A DNA stretch of 32,174 nucleotides from positions 1 to 32,174 of the forward strand of contig NZ_RCIQ01000033.1 in NCBI RefSeq assembly GCF_004000255.1, written 5' to 3'. Of the stretch, positions 25,065-32,120 are shown one piece after another. Under the pieces are notes generated by a model. The model ran no database searches and was not told the DNA's origin. It saw only the letters and a list, made by a program, of their open reading frames with translations. The DNA comes from Nioella ostreopsis. Its GTDB lineage: Bacteria; Pseudomonadota; Alphaproteobacteria; Rhodobacterales; Rhodobacteraceae. Position 1 is the stretch's first letter. Every line of letters starts with the position of its first letter. Position numbers and translations under genes: made by a program.

Positions 25065-25981
25065 TGATCGGGAAGCTACGCAAGGGTGAGTCGTTCACCG
25101 GCCTTGCCCGCTACCTGACGAAGGGCGGGCGAGGACATGTCTTGGCCTTTGATAATCTGGCGTCCGACAACGCGGTGGCTGCCGCGCACGAAATGTCCAT
25201 CGCCGCCGTCACGTCCCGCCGGACAACGCGACCGGTTTTGCATCTGTCGCTCAGCTACGCCTTGGGCGAGGCAGTCACGACTGACCAGATGTGTACCGAC
25301 GCGCGCCGGGTGCTGATGGCCCTCGGGTTGGAAGGGCATCAAGCCGTGATCGTCGCACATGACGACACCGATCACCGACACGTCCATGTGATGGCGAACC
25401 GCGTCGGTCCGAACAGTAAGGCCGCATCAGATAGCCAGAGCTACGCAAAGGTCGAAGCGGCCCTCCGGAAGATCGAGGTTGAGCGCGACTGGGCCCCGGT
25501 TGTGGGGCGGAACGCACCGGCTCCTGCTACCGGGCGGCGCATGACTGGGCACCGAACCTCACGCGACCCGCGACAGCATCAGGTTCCGGACCGGGTACGC
25601 CGCTCCCTCCTGCACGCCGAAACATGGGCCGACCTACATCAAGGTGTTCGGGGGGCGGGCTGGCGCTTGGAGATCGTTCAAAAGGGTCGCGGGTCTGGAG
25701 CCCTTCTGGTAGGCCCCGGTGGCGAACGCGTCGCGGCCGGACGGATTGACCGGGCTGCGACTTTGACGAACCTCCGGCGACGTCTTGGGCGCGATCCTGA
25801 GGGACGCAAACGGTCGCTCGCTGCTCTCGCGAACAGCCGCGCTAAGGACTCGCGGCGCGCGCCCCTTAGCGCCGGGCATGTTCTGGCGGCGGCACTACGA
25901 CCGATTTTGACGCATGGCCTTAAACCAACGCTCCGGCCCCGCCGCGCCGCGCCACGGCTGTCCGGCCTGCCCCGTCTCTAG
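25064..25981 (+). CDS. Relaxase (MobA/VirD2-type, Relaxase domain PF03432-like)
   Basis: 305 aa from the ATG at 25064, coupled to the preceding small gene; an in-frame extension to 24905 would overlap both upstream genes. The N-terminus SFTGLARYLTKGG fits relaxase motif I with a candidate nicking Tyr. Metal-binding motif III reads H99-DDTD-H104-R-H106-V-H108 (HVHVMANRVG). The C-terminal third is strongly basic. The enzyme nicks oriT, stays bound to the 5' end and pilots the strand through a helper's secretion channel. It is short compared with full conjugative relaxases and has no helicase or primase domain, as usual for mobilizable elements. Confidence 0.88.
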   Translation: MIGKLRKGESFTGLARYLTKGGRGHVLAFDNLASDNAVAAAHEMSIAAVTSRRTTRPVLHLSLSYALGEAVTTDQMCTDARRVLMALGLEGHQAVIVAHDDTDHRHVHVMANRVGPNSKAASDSQSYAKVEAALRKIEVERDWAPVVGRNAPAPATGRRMTGHRTSRDPRQHQVPDRVRRSLLHAETWADLHQGVRGAGWRLEIVQKGRGSGALLVGPGGERVAAGRIDRAATLTNLRRRLGRDPEGRKRSLAALANSRAKDSRRAPLSAGHVLAAALRPILTHGLKPTLRPRRAAPRLSGLPRL

Positions 25982-25995
25982 CAGAGGAGGCCCGA

Positions 25996-26409
25996 ATGGC
26001 CCGCATCCGGAAACCCACAGCAGATGAAGCACCTCGCCCGCCAGGCACTAATCCACACGACGGCGATGACCTCAGAAGGTTCATCAACTATGCCGGCGAC
26101 ATGATAGAGGCACAGGAGGCCGTCCGGGCGCGCCTAGCTGAGGCCACCGCCGCGCTAGAGAAGGCCGTTCTCGGCTATGACCGGACCGCACTGGCCATCG
26201 CCAAGCGGGAGAAGGAAGGTATCGCGGTTCGGCTGGAAACCGATATCGACGGCGCGATCCGCCGCGTCCGGTCCGCGCTCACCGGCCCGGTGATCCGAGC
26301 CGAGACTATTGCGCGCGAGGTCCGGTTCACCGCCGCGCTGGCCGGGCTAGCTGGGGGCTTCATCGGAGCAGGGGGCGTCGTCGCGCTGATGATGTTCCAG
26401 ATCATATGA
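25996..26409 (+). CDS. Coiled-coil protein with C-terminal membrane anchor (mob operon)
   Basis: 137 aa. Helical coiled-coil-like stretch at about 25-100 (GDMIEAQEAVRARLAEATAALEKAV..., KREKEGIAVRLETDIDGAIRRV) and one hydrophobic segment at about 112-136 (ALAGLAGGFIGAGGVVALMMF). AGGAGG precedes the ATG, 14 bases after the relaxase stop. Membrane-anchored helical partners that tether the relaxosome are known in some mobilizable plasmids; a similar role is inferred from position. No named family recognised. Confidence 0.75.
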   Translation: MARIRKPTADEAPRPPGTNPHDGDDLRRFINYAGDMIEAQEAVRARLAEATAALEKAVLGYDRTALAIAKREKEGIAVRLETDIDGAIRRVRSALTGPVIRAETIAREVRFTAALAGLAGGFIGAGGVVALMMFQII

Positions 26410-26421
26410 GGCAGGACGACC

Positions 26422-26814
26422 ATGAAAAATTCACAAGCTATTGCGAACCTGATTACAGCGGCGGAGGCCACCGAAGACGCGCTGGATGAACTCGCCTGCC
26501 GCCGGGCCGCTGTGTGGCTTCGCTGGTGCGACGGTTTCGGCGCGACACTGACCCGCTCCGAAGTGGAGCGGATCGCTGTCCCTGGGGCCCTGGGTGAGGC
26601 GGCGCGCGGGCTGATCCGGCGGCTGGTCGAAGAATATCCGGGTCCGGTTGAGGATATTCAACTCGCCTGCCTTCATGAGGATGACGGGGCCCCTTGGTCG
26701 GTGGAGGCGATTGTGGACCGCGCCAGGGAAGCCCGGTCCGGCTCCGGAGCTAATGCGCGGATAGCGAGGTCCGGTCAGTCGTCCCGAACAGCGCCTGAAT
26801 TTCCGCATCGCTGA
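26422..26814 (+). CDS. Orphan protein ending the mob operon
   Basis: 130 aa. No family recognised. It starts 12 bases after the previous stop, with GGAC upstream. The first 100 residues look like a soluble helical protein with two Cys and several Trp (ACRRAAVWLRWCDGF, LIRRLVEEYPGPVEDIQLACLHEDDG). The last 30 residues are low-complexity and overlap the 3' end of a convergent gene by 65 bases, so the tail may not be conserved. Cotranscription with the relaxase suggests a mobilization or copy-control role, without direct evidence. Confidence 0.65.
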   Translation: MKNSQAIANLITAAEATEDALDELACRRAAVWLRWCDGFGATLTRSEVERIAVPGALGEAARGLIRRLVEEYPGPVEDIQLACLHEDDGAPWSVEAIVDRAREARSGSGANARIARSGQSSRTAPEFPHR

Positions 26815-27097
26815 AGAATTCAGAGAGTCCGGCGTCCGAAAGACGGCTGGGTCGAGAGCAGAGAGCAATCAGGCGCAGCGCGACAGGGCGATTAGCGGGG
26901 TCCAGGTGACGCAGCTCGAAAACATCAACCTGACCAGACTTCATGTGGATCGCCTTCAGGAGCTGAACGCAGATCACCGACGCGTGCGACCGGAACTGGG
27001 CAACCTCATACATCCGGCGAATATCCGCAGGCAGCTGCTTCGTGAGCTCTTCGAGCTCCATTTCCTCAGTGACGATCCGTTCAAGCATTTCATCCAT
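26750..27097 (-). CDS. Small orphan protein, paralogue of the 23458-23754 protein
   Basis: 115 aa from the ATG at 27097, with AAGGAG 6 bases upstream; a much longer in-frame extension is out of phase with the gene before it and rejected. An acidic helical start (MDEMLERIVTEEMELEELTKQL) is followed by a domain matching the 98-aa protein: Cys, LL, His, then GQVDV against GMVDV, LD, a LIA/MIA hydrophobic stretch, and GLSEFFSDAEIQALF against GIRSFLTDQQFASLF. It is the last gene of the replication operon, 28 bases after the preceding gene. Function unknown. Confidence 0.75.
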   Translation of the reverse strand: MDEMLERIVTEEMELEELTKQLPADIRRMYEVAQFRSHASVICVQLLKAIHMKSGQVDVFELRHLDPANRPVALRLIALCSRPSRLSDAGLSEFFSDAEIQALFGTTDRTSLSAH

Positions 27098-27125
27098 TTC
27101 TTTCTCCTTTTCCTTTTCTAGTTGA

Positions 27126-27413
27126 TCAAAGTTCAGCGGCAGGGCTGGCGCTGGCTTTTCGTGTAGCCAGCCAGTCCCCCCGGATTTTTTCAGCATGGGC
27201 GAGAGCGATTTCTGCCTCGATCCATGCGCCACAGCAGCCGCACCACAAGCGGCCATCGGGCCCGTATTTTTCCCAGCTCGACAGCTTGACCCACTCGGCA
27301 GGCGAAACGGGACGACCGGTCCAGGTGAGGGGTGACCCGCCCGGGGACCAGCCGTGCCGTCCCATGTCCGTCGGGCCCGAAGCCTCCTCGGCCCTTTTCT
27401 GAGGGTCACACAT
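27126..27413 (-). CDS. Small Cys-rich orphan protein
   Basis: 95 aa. The ATG at 27413 has AAAGGAGA upstream and overlaps the stop of the preceding gene by 8 bases. The core LWCGCCGAWIEAEIALAHAEK holds a CxxC pair like half of a zinc ribbon; a further Cys is residue 2. Tryptophan-rich (HGWSPGG, LTWTGR, AEWVKLSSWEKYG). It could be a small metal- or nucleic-acid-binding protein, but I do not recognise a family. It belongs to the operon that starts with the replication initiator. Confidence 0.7.
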   Translation of the reverse strand: MCDPQKRAEEASGPTDMGRHGWSPGGSPLTWTGRPVSPAEWVKLSSWEKYGPDGRLWCGCCGAWIEAEIALAHAEKIRGDWLATRKASASPAAEL

Positions 27414-28281
27414 CGACGTCTCCTTTCGGCTGGGCGGTCAGAGCAGCGAAGAACGCGCCGGGGTCAGCTTCGAAGCGCGCGCTCACGATCAAGCTGGCAT
27501 CGAGCCCCATGACCCGGACCGCCTGAGCTGTCCGAAATTCCCAGAGGGCCTGGCGCATGGCTTCACCGAGCGGAACAGCCCCCAGAAGGTGGATGTGAAC
27601 GGCACGGTCCAGCGAGCACGGGCGGCTCAGGTCACCGCGCGGCCACGGAGCCCCGAGGAGGTTCTGAGCAGGACCGGTTGCCTCGCTGGGCCCATCAGCG
27701 ATGAACTCGTGCTCCGCATCGAGCAGGCTTGCGACGGCCTCGGCCAGCGGTTCCGTGACGTTGAGGACCGCTCCAGCGACCCTCAGGACGTCAGCCCGGT
27801 CAGGGTAGAGGGACGACAGGGTCCGGCGGAATGAGGCCGCGAGCGCCTCTACGGCGACCTCATGCGTATGCGTGTACCGCCCCAGGTCACGTCCGAGCCG
27901 GGCGCACCACGCGGCGTCTTCGGCACCGTCCGACACGGCAGAAAGGACCCGCATGTAGTGGGGGAGCGCCCCACCGGCCAGCAACTCAGTCTCGACCTCA
28001 AAAAGATCAACGGGAGAGCAGTGGTCGAGGATGCCGGACCGGACGGCATAGCCTGCCGGGGTGGACGGTTTGCCGTGAAACCAGTCGACCAGGTCGCCCT
28101 CCCTCGGCGGCGGGGGAAGCGCATTCGGAAGCCTGATGATCGAAGGGAGTACCGTCCTTGTCGTATCGGGCTCAAAGAGCCGTGCCGCAAGGACCGGATG
28201 GCCTTCATGGGAAGCCATTTCGGTCGCGGGTCGCCGTGAGGTGCGGACAACCGCGGAAAGGTTTTTGCGCAGAATACCCAT
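27406..28281 (-). CDS. Orphan protein coupled to the replication initiator
   Basis: 291 aa. No family recognised. The start codon shares a base with the stop of the upstream initiator gene (TAATG), and the 3' end overlaps the next gene, so it is translationally coupled on both sides. No signal peptide or clear membrane helix. It contains a WFHGKPSTPAGYAVRSGILDHCSP block, ALPHYMRVLSAVSDGAEDAAWCARLGRDLGRY, and helical alanine- and leucine-rich stretches. Strict coupling to the initiator suggests a partner or regulator of replication. This is context only. Confidence 0.75.
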   Translation of the reverse strand: MGILRKNLSAVVRTSRRPATEMASHEGHPVLAARLFEPDTTRTVLPSIIRLPNALPPPPREGDLVDWFHGKPSTPAGYAVRSGILDHCSPVDLFEVETELLAGGALPHYMRVLSAVSDGAEDAAWCARLGRDLGRYTHTHEVAVEALAASFRRTLSSLYPDRADVLRVAGAVLNVTEPLAEAVASLLDAEHEFIADGPSEATGPAQNLLGAPWPRGDLSRPCSLDRAVHIHLLGAVPLGEAMRQALWEFRTAQAVRVMGLDASLIVSARFEADPGAFFAALTAQPKGDVDV

Positions 28282-29738
28282 TATTCCCCTCCCTTCTCAG
28301 GTGACGACGAAGGTTCAGAGGGGTCGCCACGCAGGGCCGCCATGTCCTCGACGTATTCCAGGAGCTGGGACCGGGCCTCTTCGGTCTCTGCTTGCTGACG
28401 GTCGATCCAGAGCTGAAGTCGCTGGCGCAGTCGGGCCGCCTCCTCCTCGATCTCACGAACAGCGTCGAGCCCCTGCGCTGAGATGACATCATGCGCTGCG
28501 TCCGCCAGCGCGCCGGTTACGAATTCGACCGCCGAGTCGAGAAGGACTTCAGGCGCGATGGTCGCAGCGCGATAGTCGCCGCCGAACTCTTCATGAACGA
28601 GCTGGGCAGCCGCAGCACGGCAGAACGTCCGGGCGTACTGACGGAGCCCATGCTGCGCTTTCTCCCAGATCGTGCGGGGATCAGGTGTCTTAGGGATGCG
28701 TGTAATCGACAAAGACGTATCCTCCGCCTGGTCCGTGATCGAGGCCACATGGGCGACCATGTTGCGAACCCACAGGACGGACCCGAGCAAGGCACCGGGC
28801 CCTTCGTCACGGAGTACGCGCGCAAATCCGGCCTTGCGTTCGGGTTCAGGCCGGAAAGAAAACTCCACCCTGACCAGGTCCGAGTCTGCCTCCTGAGCAT
28901 CAAGCTTGCCCTTAGCCACGCGCTCGAGGTCCTTCTGATAGATCTTCACAGAAGCCTCCCCCTTTCCCCAGTAGAAGGTCCGCCCGGTCTCACTCTCGAT
29001 CAGGCGAGGCGCTGCCATCGAGGTGGCGGCAGAAACTGTACCGGCATAGTCGAGCAGCTCATCGAACAGCCCCGGCTTCGAAAAATCCCAGGAGACGTCG
29101 GCCCGAGCCAGCAGGACAGGGCCGAGGTCCTTCAATGCGGCGGCGGCGAGTTCCGCACATGCACCATCAGCGCCCGGGAGGTCGAGGTTCGGCATGTTGG
29201 TCTTGTGACCGATCCTGATTGTCGCCATCCGGTCCCCATTCGGATCGATGCCGAGGTGACACGCCCCAGGAAACCCCTCTGCGCCGCGCTTAATGCTCTG
29301 CTCCCTGAGGTTGCGCTTGACCGCCCAGGTGAAGAGCGTGGCCTCTGCTGCTGCGACCTCTTCGTCCCCGGTGAGACCTTCGGCCCGACAACCCTTGCCA
29401 TCCGTCGCGTTAGGGATCGTGATCGAGAGCCAGTCGAAGAAGAACTTCTTCTGGAAGGCGGTCATCTCGGGCGATGTGGCTTTTGCGCGGCTTTGGCGCT
29501 GCTTTCGCCGCTTCCTGGGCTGCCGGGGGGCAGTTTGAGGCACCGTTTCGCCCTCAGAACTGGCCGAAACCGACTGGATATCACCAGTATTCGGGTTTAC
29601 CTTCAGTGACTTAGGTTCATCGTGCCGCGAACCACCACCCGTGTTACTAGACGGGTGGTTAGAGGGGCTCGACGCGACCTCTTTCACAGACGCGGCGGGC
29701 GGGATTTCATCGCTGGGTTTAGGGTTAGTATTCGGCAT
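28281..29738 (-). CDS. rep: Rolling-circle type replication initiator (Rep_trans / PF02486-like)
   Basis: 485 aa. The first 90 residues are polar and disordered-looking with a basic patch (PRQPRKRRKQRQSR, about 71-84). The core fits the replication initiation factor family: DWLSITI (102-108), RADVSWDF (212-219), TFYWGK (254-259), VKIYQKDLE (264-272, with a candidate nicking Tyr267) and RVEFSFRP (290-297). A charged helical C-terminus (about 425-470) follows. Such initiators nick a double-strand origin and prime rolling-circle replication. In an integrated element this would let the excised circle replicate and persist during transfer. The ATG at 29738 lies within a small hairpin region that may limit translation. 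Confidence 0.75.
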   Translation of the reverse strand: MPNTNPKPSDEIPPAASVKEVASSPSNHPSSNTGGGSRHDEPKSLKVNPNTGDIQSVSASSEGETVPQTAPRQPRKRRKQRQSRAKATSPEMTAFQKKFFFDWLSITIPNATDGKGCRAEGLTGDEEVAAAEATLFTWAVKRNLREQSIKRGAEGFPGACHLGIDPNGDRMATIRIGHKTNMPNLDLPGADGACAELAAAALKDLGPVLLARADVSWDFSKPGLFDELLDYAGTVSAATSMAAPRLIESETGRTFYWGKGEASVKIYQKDLERVAKGKLDAQEADSDLVRVEFSFRPEPERKAGFARVLRDEGPGALLGSVLWVRNMVAHVASITDQAEDTSLSITRIPKTPDPRTIWEKAQHGLRQYARTFCRAAAAQLVHEEFGGDYRAATIAPEVLLDSAVEFVTGALADAAHDVISAQGLDAVREIEEEAARLRQRLQLWIDRQQAETEEARSQLLEYVEDMAALRGDPSEPSSSPEKGGE

Positions 29739-29796
29739 GACAGTCTGTTCCGTTGACTGTCCGAGCGTGTTCCGCCATATTCCGATTAGTTAATCG
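29739..29796. promoter_or_regulatory. Dense repeats upstream of rep: candidate origin or operator
   Basis: GACAGTC (29739-29745) and GACTGTC (29755-29761) form an inverted repeat directly before the rep start, with the likely ribosome site GGAA in its loop. TTCCG occurs at 29748, 29770 and 29780 (spacings of 22 and 10). CGATTA-GT-TAATCG is a palindrome at 29783-29796. Together they suggest a replication origin or Rep autoregulation site. Confidence 0.45.
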
Positions 29797-29848
29797 TGGC
29801 GGGTTTTCGGACCGTTTCGCTTAGTCAGGCTGGCACCTGACGGTTCTA

Positions 29849-29871
29849 GGCCCCGGCGGCACGCCGGGGCC
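29849..29871 (-). terminator. Hairpin between the AlpA-like gene and rep
   Basis: GGCCCCGGCG (29849-29858) pairs perfectly with CGCCGGGGCC (29862-29871) across GCA. It lies 8 bases after the stop of the minus-strand AlpA-like gene. No T-run follows on that strand. Confidence 0.5.
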
Positions 29872-29879
29872 CGTTACGT

Positions 29880-30059
29880 TCAGGCGGCAGCCGCTTGATC
29901 GCGGCCCGGTTCCCAGTCTTCGATGTCGGAGAGCTTCCAGCGCGTGCAGCCAGGAGACAGGCTATACGGACGAGGGAAGTCTTTCGTTTTGACCCAGCGC
30001 CAGACGCACTGGCGGGAGATGTTAAAACGCGCGGCGACCTGTTTGTCGGTCAGATACAT
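29880..30059 (-). CDS. AlpA-like small helix-turn-helix protein (putative excisionase)
   Basis: 59 aa from the ATG at 30059, with AAAGGGG upstream; a GTG three codons earlier is possible. The start YLTDKQVAARFNISRQCVWRWVKTKDFPRPYSLSPGCTRWKLSDIEDWE is the MerR-like winged helix-turn-helix of AlpA proteins, almost complete at this length. AlpA-type proteins activate integrase genes or act as excision directionality factors. It lies downstream of the integrase and a 206-aa orphan on the same strand, so it likely controls excision of this element. Confidence 0.85.
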   Translation of the reverse strand: MYLTDKQVAARFNISRQCVWRWVKTKDFPRPYSLSPGCTRWKLSDIEDWEPGRDQAAAA

Positions 30060-30099
30060 GTGCTGCACCCCTTTGTGTTACGGATGCAGACAAATATTC

Positions 30100-30122
30100 A
30101 CACGATCACTTTCGGATCGTGT
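30100..30122 (-). terminator. Inverted repeat at the end of the 206-aa gene
   Basis: ACACGATC (30100-30107) and GATCGTGT (30115-30122) pair perfectly over a 7-base loop, overlapping the stop codon of the minus-strand gene. No U-tract follows, so a weak terminator or a protein site is possible. Confidence 0.4.
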
Positions 30123-30726
30123 CCTTTACCAGTTTACTGGTCACGGACACACCGAGACCTGGGCGTTTTCCAGCGGCGTACTCTTGCTTTACACGGAGGT
30201 AGACAGCCTTGACCCCTCGAAATGTATTCGGGGTCAGGTCCCTTTTTGACATGGCCTTCGCCACAGCATCACAGCCGCTTAAGCCGTTGGTTTTGTTTTC
30301 ATCATTTCTCGTAGCGGTAAGGCCGAAATCACGGAACGCGGCGACAAGATCATAAATGACTAGGTCGCGCTCTTGATTCTCGCCGGGCCAACCGCGCTTG
30401 AACCGCGCCGGAATTTTTGGCCGCTCAACCTGATCCGCAAGCCGCCGCCCCGTCCACACAGCCAGTGGAGATGGCAGCACTTGCCCCCTTTCAAGTATCA
30501 GGCCAGCTGCCTGAGATAGGGCGTCGTAGGACAGGGCTTGCGTCTCTGCGGCTCGTATTACCGAAAGCAGTGACGTATCATCACGGTTATCGCAAAAGTG
30601 GAGCACCATTGCCGCGAGTCTATCGACCTCGTTCGGCAGGCCCTCGATCTCTTCGAGCGCCTCGTAGGCGAAATCGACAGCTTCCTGGAAGCTGATCACG
30701 CGCCGGTTTTCAGTACCTTCACCCAT
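30106..30726 (-). CDS. Orphan protein coupled to the integrase
   Basis: 206 aa. No family recognised. The ATG at 30726 lies inside the 3' end of the integrase gene (31-base overlap), which implies cotranscription. It looks soluble and mainly helical, with an acidic N-terminal half (EAVDFAYEALEEIEGLPNEVDRLAAMVLHFC) and a more basic C-terminus (TFRGVKAVYLRVKQEYAAGKRPGLG). The block RRLADQVERPKIPARFKRGWPGENQERD stands out as conserved-looking. A role in integration, excision or their control is possible from position only. Confidence 0.75.
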   Translation of the reverse strand: MGEGTENRRVISFQEAVDFAYEALEEIEGLPNEVDRLAAMVLHFCDNRDDTSLLSVIRAAETQALSYDALSQAAGLILERGQVLPSPLAVWTGRRLADQVERPKIPARFKRGWPGENQERDLVIYDLVAAFRDFGLTATRNDENKTNGLSGCDAVAKAMSKRDLTPNTFRGVKAVYLRVKQEYAAGKRPGLGVSVTSKLVKDTIRK

Positions 30727-31964
30727 CGATTCATCATCTCTTTGCGCTTCTCTAGGCGGTCTGACCGGTCATACGCCTGCGCCACCTTGCTCCCCACTTT
30801 ATGGAGTAGGGCGACCTCAGCCATGTCTCCATCGAAAGTCGTATGATCAGATACCCAGACCCGAAATGTCGATCTAAAACCATGCGGGACAGCCCTTTTC
30901 TTGGTCTCACGGTCAACAAAGCCCGGACCGCCCCGTTTCACATCGGCGACGTGCATCGCGTCCATGAGGGCACCGAGCGCGCCATCCGAAAGTTCTCTCC
31001 CGCGAGACCCGGGAAAAATTAAAGAACTGCCTTGGAAACGGGGCACAGACTTGAGAAGCGAAATCATGTCGTCCGTGAGTGGCACCCTGTGAGGGCGTCC
31101 ACCTCTATTTCGAGGCGGTATTTTCGACGCTCTGCGGCCCGGCTGAACCGTCCACAGGGCCGCCTCAAAGTCGACCTCATCCCAGGTGGCGAAGCGGATC
31201 AGCCCGGACCTAGAAACTGTCATCGCCTGAAAGGCGATTGCCAGAGGGCCCATCCCTTCACGAGTTTGAAGGTCACACCACCAGCGCTCCAAATCCTTCA
31301 ACTGGACGGCTGGATAATGTTCTCTGTCCGCTACTGTGTCCGGGCTCGGCAGAACTTGGGAGAGGTTATCTTTCCATGCAGCCGGGTTTACGCCATCGCG
31401 ATACCCTTTGACGGTGGCGAAGGATAAAATCTGGTTAAGGCGGCCTCGCAGCTTTGTCGCAGTCGCCGTCTTTTCAGACCAGATCGGAGACAGGACGCGT
31501 AATACCTCTTCTAGGCCGATATCCTGCACCGGCATGTTGTTCAGAACCGGGACCGCATACTTCCTGACCGCCCCCAACCACTGGGCCCGGTACCTTTCCT
31601 CTTTAAGTTCAGTCAGTTTTTCGGCAGCGTATTCCTCAAGCACTTCTGAAAAGGTCTTGCCACGTCTAGCTGCGCCCGCCAGCGCAGCTTTAACCGCCTT
31701 GCGTTCAGCTATCGGATCGCCGCCCGATCGGATCACAGCTCGGGCCCGAGCAGCCTCAGCCCGCGCGTCTGCTAGACCGACTTCCGGATACGGGCCCAGC
31801 CCCATTTCGCGGCGGCGACCACCGATTTTCGCGCGTAGCAACCACGACCGCCCACCAGTTTCACGGACCTGGAGATGAAGACCCGGCACACCGCCCACCG
31901 CATGAACGCCCGGCGGTAGCCGCTTGACTGCGAGCGGACTAAGCGACTTCGATTCCTTCGGCAT
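30696..31964 (-). CDS. int: Tyrosine recombinase/integrase (DUF4102 / P4-type)
   Basis: 422 aa. N-terminal DUF4102 domain (about 1-95: LSPLAVKRLPPGVHAVGGVPGLHLQV, RREMGLGPYPEVGLADAR), a core-binding SAM-like domain (about 100-200) and the catalytic domain with Arg252 (MTVSRSGLIRFATWDEVDF), His361 and Arg364 (PHGFRSTFR), His388 (LLHKVGSK) and nucleophile Tyr398 (AYDRSD). All catalytic residues are present. It directs recombination between the 14-base core in tRNA-Cys and the circular element. The gene faces inward from attR, opposite the tRNA end. Its start follows AAAGGCGGG. Confidence 0.94.
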   Translation of the reverse strand: MPKESKSLSPLAVKRLPPGVHAVGGVPGLHLQVRETGGRSWLLRAKIGGRRREMGLGPYPEVGLADARAEAARARAVIRSGGDPIAERKAVKAALAGAARRGKTFSEVLEEYAAEKLTELKEERYRAQWLGAVRKYAVPVLNNMPVQDIGLEEVLRVLSPIWSEKTATATKLRGRLNQILSFATVKGYRDGVNPAAWKDNLSQVLPSPDTVADREHYPAVQLKDLERWWCDLQTREGMGPLAIAFQAMTVSRSGLIRFATWDEVDFEAALWTVQPGRRASKIPPRNRGGRPHRVPLTDDMISLLKSVPRFQGSSLIFPGSRGRELSDGALGALMDAMHVADVKRGGPGFVDRETKKRAVPHGFRSTFRVWVSDHTTFDGDMAEVALLHKVGSKVAQAYDRSDRLEKRKEMMNRWVKVLKTGA

Positions 31965-32000
31965 TTGACCCGCCTTTCAGCCCGCCATAAAAATTAGATT

Positions 32001-32030
32001 AGTCGCGACTGTATGTTACTGATCGTTACT
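32001..32030. promoter_or_regulatory. Repeats upstream of int: palindrome and phased GTTACT pair
   Basis: AGTCGCGACT (32001-32010) is a perfect palindrome. GTTACT occurs at 32015-32020 and 32025-32030, exactly 10 bases apart, and GTTAC again at 32088. The sites lie between the int start and attR, so they could be arm-type integrase, AlpA-like protein or int promoter sites. Confidence 0.4.
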
Positions 32031-32106
32031 TGTGAATACCCTTTTCAGTTTCTTATCAGCCCCTTAGGTGACTGATTGTGTCTACATGTTACACACGAAC
32101 GGAGAA

Positions 32107-32120
32107 GGTACTCGCCTCCA
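32107..32120 (+). repeat. attR: right copy of the 14-base element end
   Basis: GGTACTCGCCTCCA, identical to the tRNA-Cys 3' end. Only this tRNA fragment is present here. The remaining 54 bases to the window end show no gene and should be core chromosome. Confidence 0.92.

Larger units (their letters stand above)
17212..32106. mobile_element. Integrative and mobilizable element in tRNA-Cys
   Basis: About 14.9 kb between exact 14-base direct repeats, with a tyrosine integrase at the right end, an AlpA-like small DNA-binding protein, a relaxase operon, a rolling-circle type initiator and a type III restriction-modification cargo. No VirB/Tra secretion genes, coupling protein or IS elements were seen, so it would be mobilized in trans. 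Coding style changes from the core: CGG, GGG and GGA codons become frequent where the core prefers CGC and GGC. Confidence 0.9.

Noticed and set aside
27098-27409. Long in-frame extension of the 115-aa protein
   Set aside because: The same DNA encodes the 95-aa Cys-rich protein in another frame with good start signals, and the ATG at 27097 has its own AAGGAG site.
28491-29609. 372-codon open frame antisense to rep
   Set aside because: The minus strand shows conserved initiator motifs and coupling to its neighbour. The plus frame is arginine-rich and featureless.
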